DNA of 5,788 nt from an uncultured Desulfovibrio sp. (lineage in GTDB: Bacteria; Desulfobacterota; Desulfovibrionia; Desulfovibrionales; Desulfovibrionaceae), in the NCBI GenBank assembly GCA_900550745.1, contig URTO01000141.1, positions 1-5,788 of the forward strand. Reading direction: 5' to 3'. The notes under the pieces are model-generated. The model was not told where the DNA came from, ran no database searches, and saw nothing but the letters and a program-made list of their open reading frames with translations. The position numbers and the translations under genes are program-made. Every line of letters begins with the position of its first letter. The stretch's first letter is position 1. Shown here piece by piece: positions 5,693 through 5,788 of this stretch.

Positions 5693-5787
5693 GTTGTTTC
5701 ATCTCCACAGTGCGGTGAAAATACAGCCTTTTTATCCGATTTTCCCCTTGGCGGGATCCACGGCCAAGGCATTTTCCGGTTATCCCT
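5693..5787 (-). repeat. Intergenic direct repeat, copy 2
   Basis: This copy matches 15-110 at about 93% identity in the same orientation and runs to within one base of the window end, so it may extend further. It lies upstream of azlC. Stem-loops form at 5697-5720 and 5746-5769; the second stem is a perfect 7 bp here where copy 1 has one G-U pair. On the minus strand it is part of a 36-codon open frame (5772-5662) beginning MPWPW, but substitutions between the copies show no protein-level constraint, so I treat it as a non-coding repeat. Confidence 0.85.
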
Positions 5788-5788
5788 T

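Noticed and set aside
15..5787. Composite transposon or integrated element bounded by the direct repeats
   Set aside because: No transposase, integrase or tRNA end is present, and the enclosed genes are ordinary chromosomal ones including coaBC.

Overview
The window is a GC-rich bacterial segment with every well-supported gene on the minus strand. Gene content and style (bifunctional CoaBC, a small outer-membrane-type lipoprotein, an AzlCD exporter, proline-rich hypothetical protein, long G/C-rich intergenic palindromes) suggest a Desulfovibrio-like member of the Desulfobacterota. That assignment is an inference from overall feel, not from a marker gene.

Read in the direction of transcription (right to left), the window starts with a dispersed-type repeat (5693-5787) and a leader carrying a 12-bp hairpin (5586-5623). 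Next is azlC-azlD (5539-4458), a two-subunit branched-chain amino acid exporter with an ATGA overlap. A gene-free stretch (4457-3979) follows. It holds a near-perfect palindrome of about 50 nt just after azlD, three degenerate 60/61-bp repeats, and a weak candidate promoter. The next operon is tightly packed: a lipoprotein (3978-3406), coaBC (3406-2186, TAATG overlap) and a hypothetical protein (2219-1464, 34-bp overlap) whose C-terminal part loosely resembles uracil-DNA glycosylase superfamily proteins. After 177 bp comes a UDP-glucuronate 4-epimerase-type sugar nucleotide epimerase (1286-279), closed by a textbook stem-loop terminator (178-211). A second copy of the repeat lies at 15-110.

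Three transcription units are therefore likely: azlCD (amino acid export), lipoprotein-coaBC-hypothetical (CoA biosynthesis plus two unknowns), and the epimerase (surface polysaccharide precursor), the last perhaps read through from the second. The genes do not form one pathway.

No defence system, CRISPR, transposase, tRNA or rRNA is visible. The least explained signals are non-coding: the two direct-repeat copies 5.7 kb apart with base-pair changes compatible with a minus-strand RNA, the palindrome after azlD, the triplicated degenerate repeat, and the three related 8-mers in the azlC leader.
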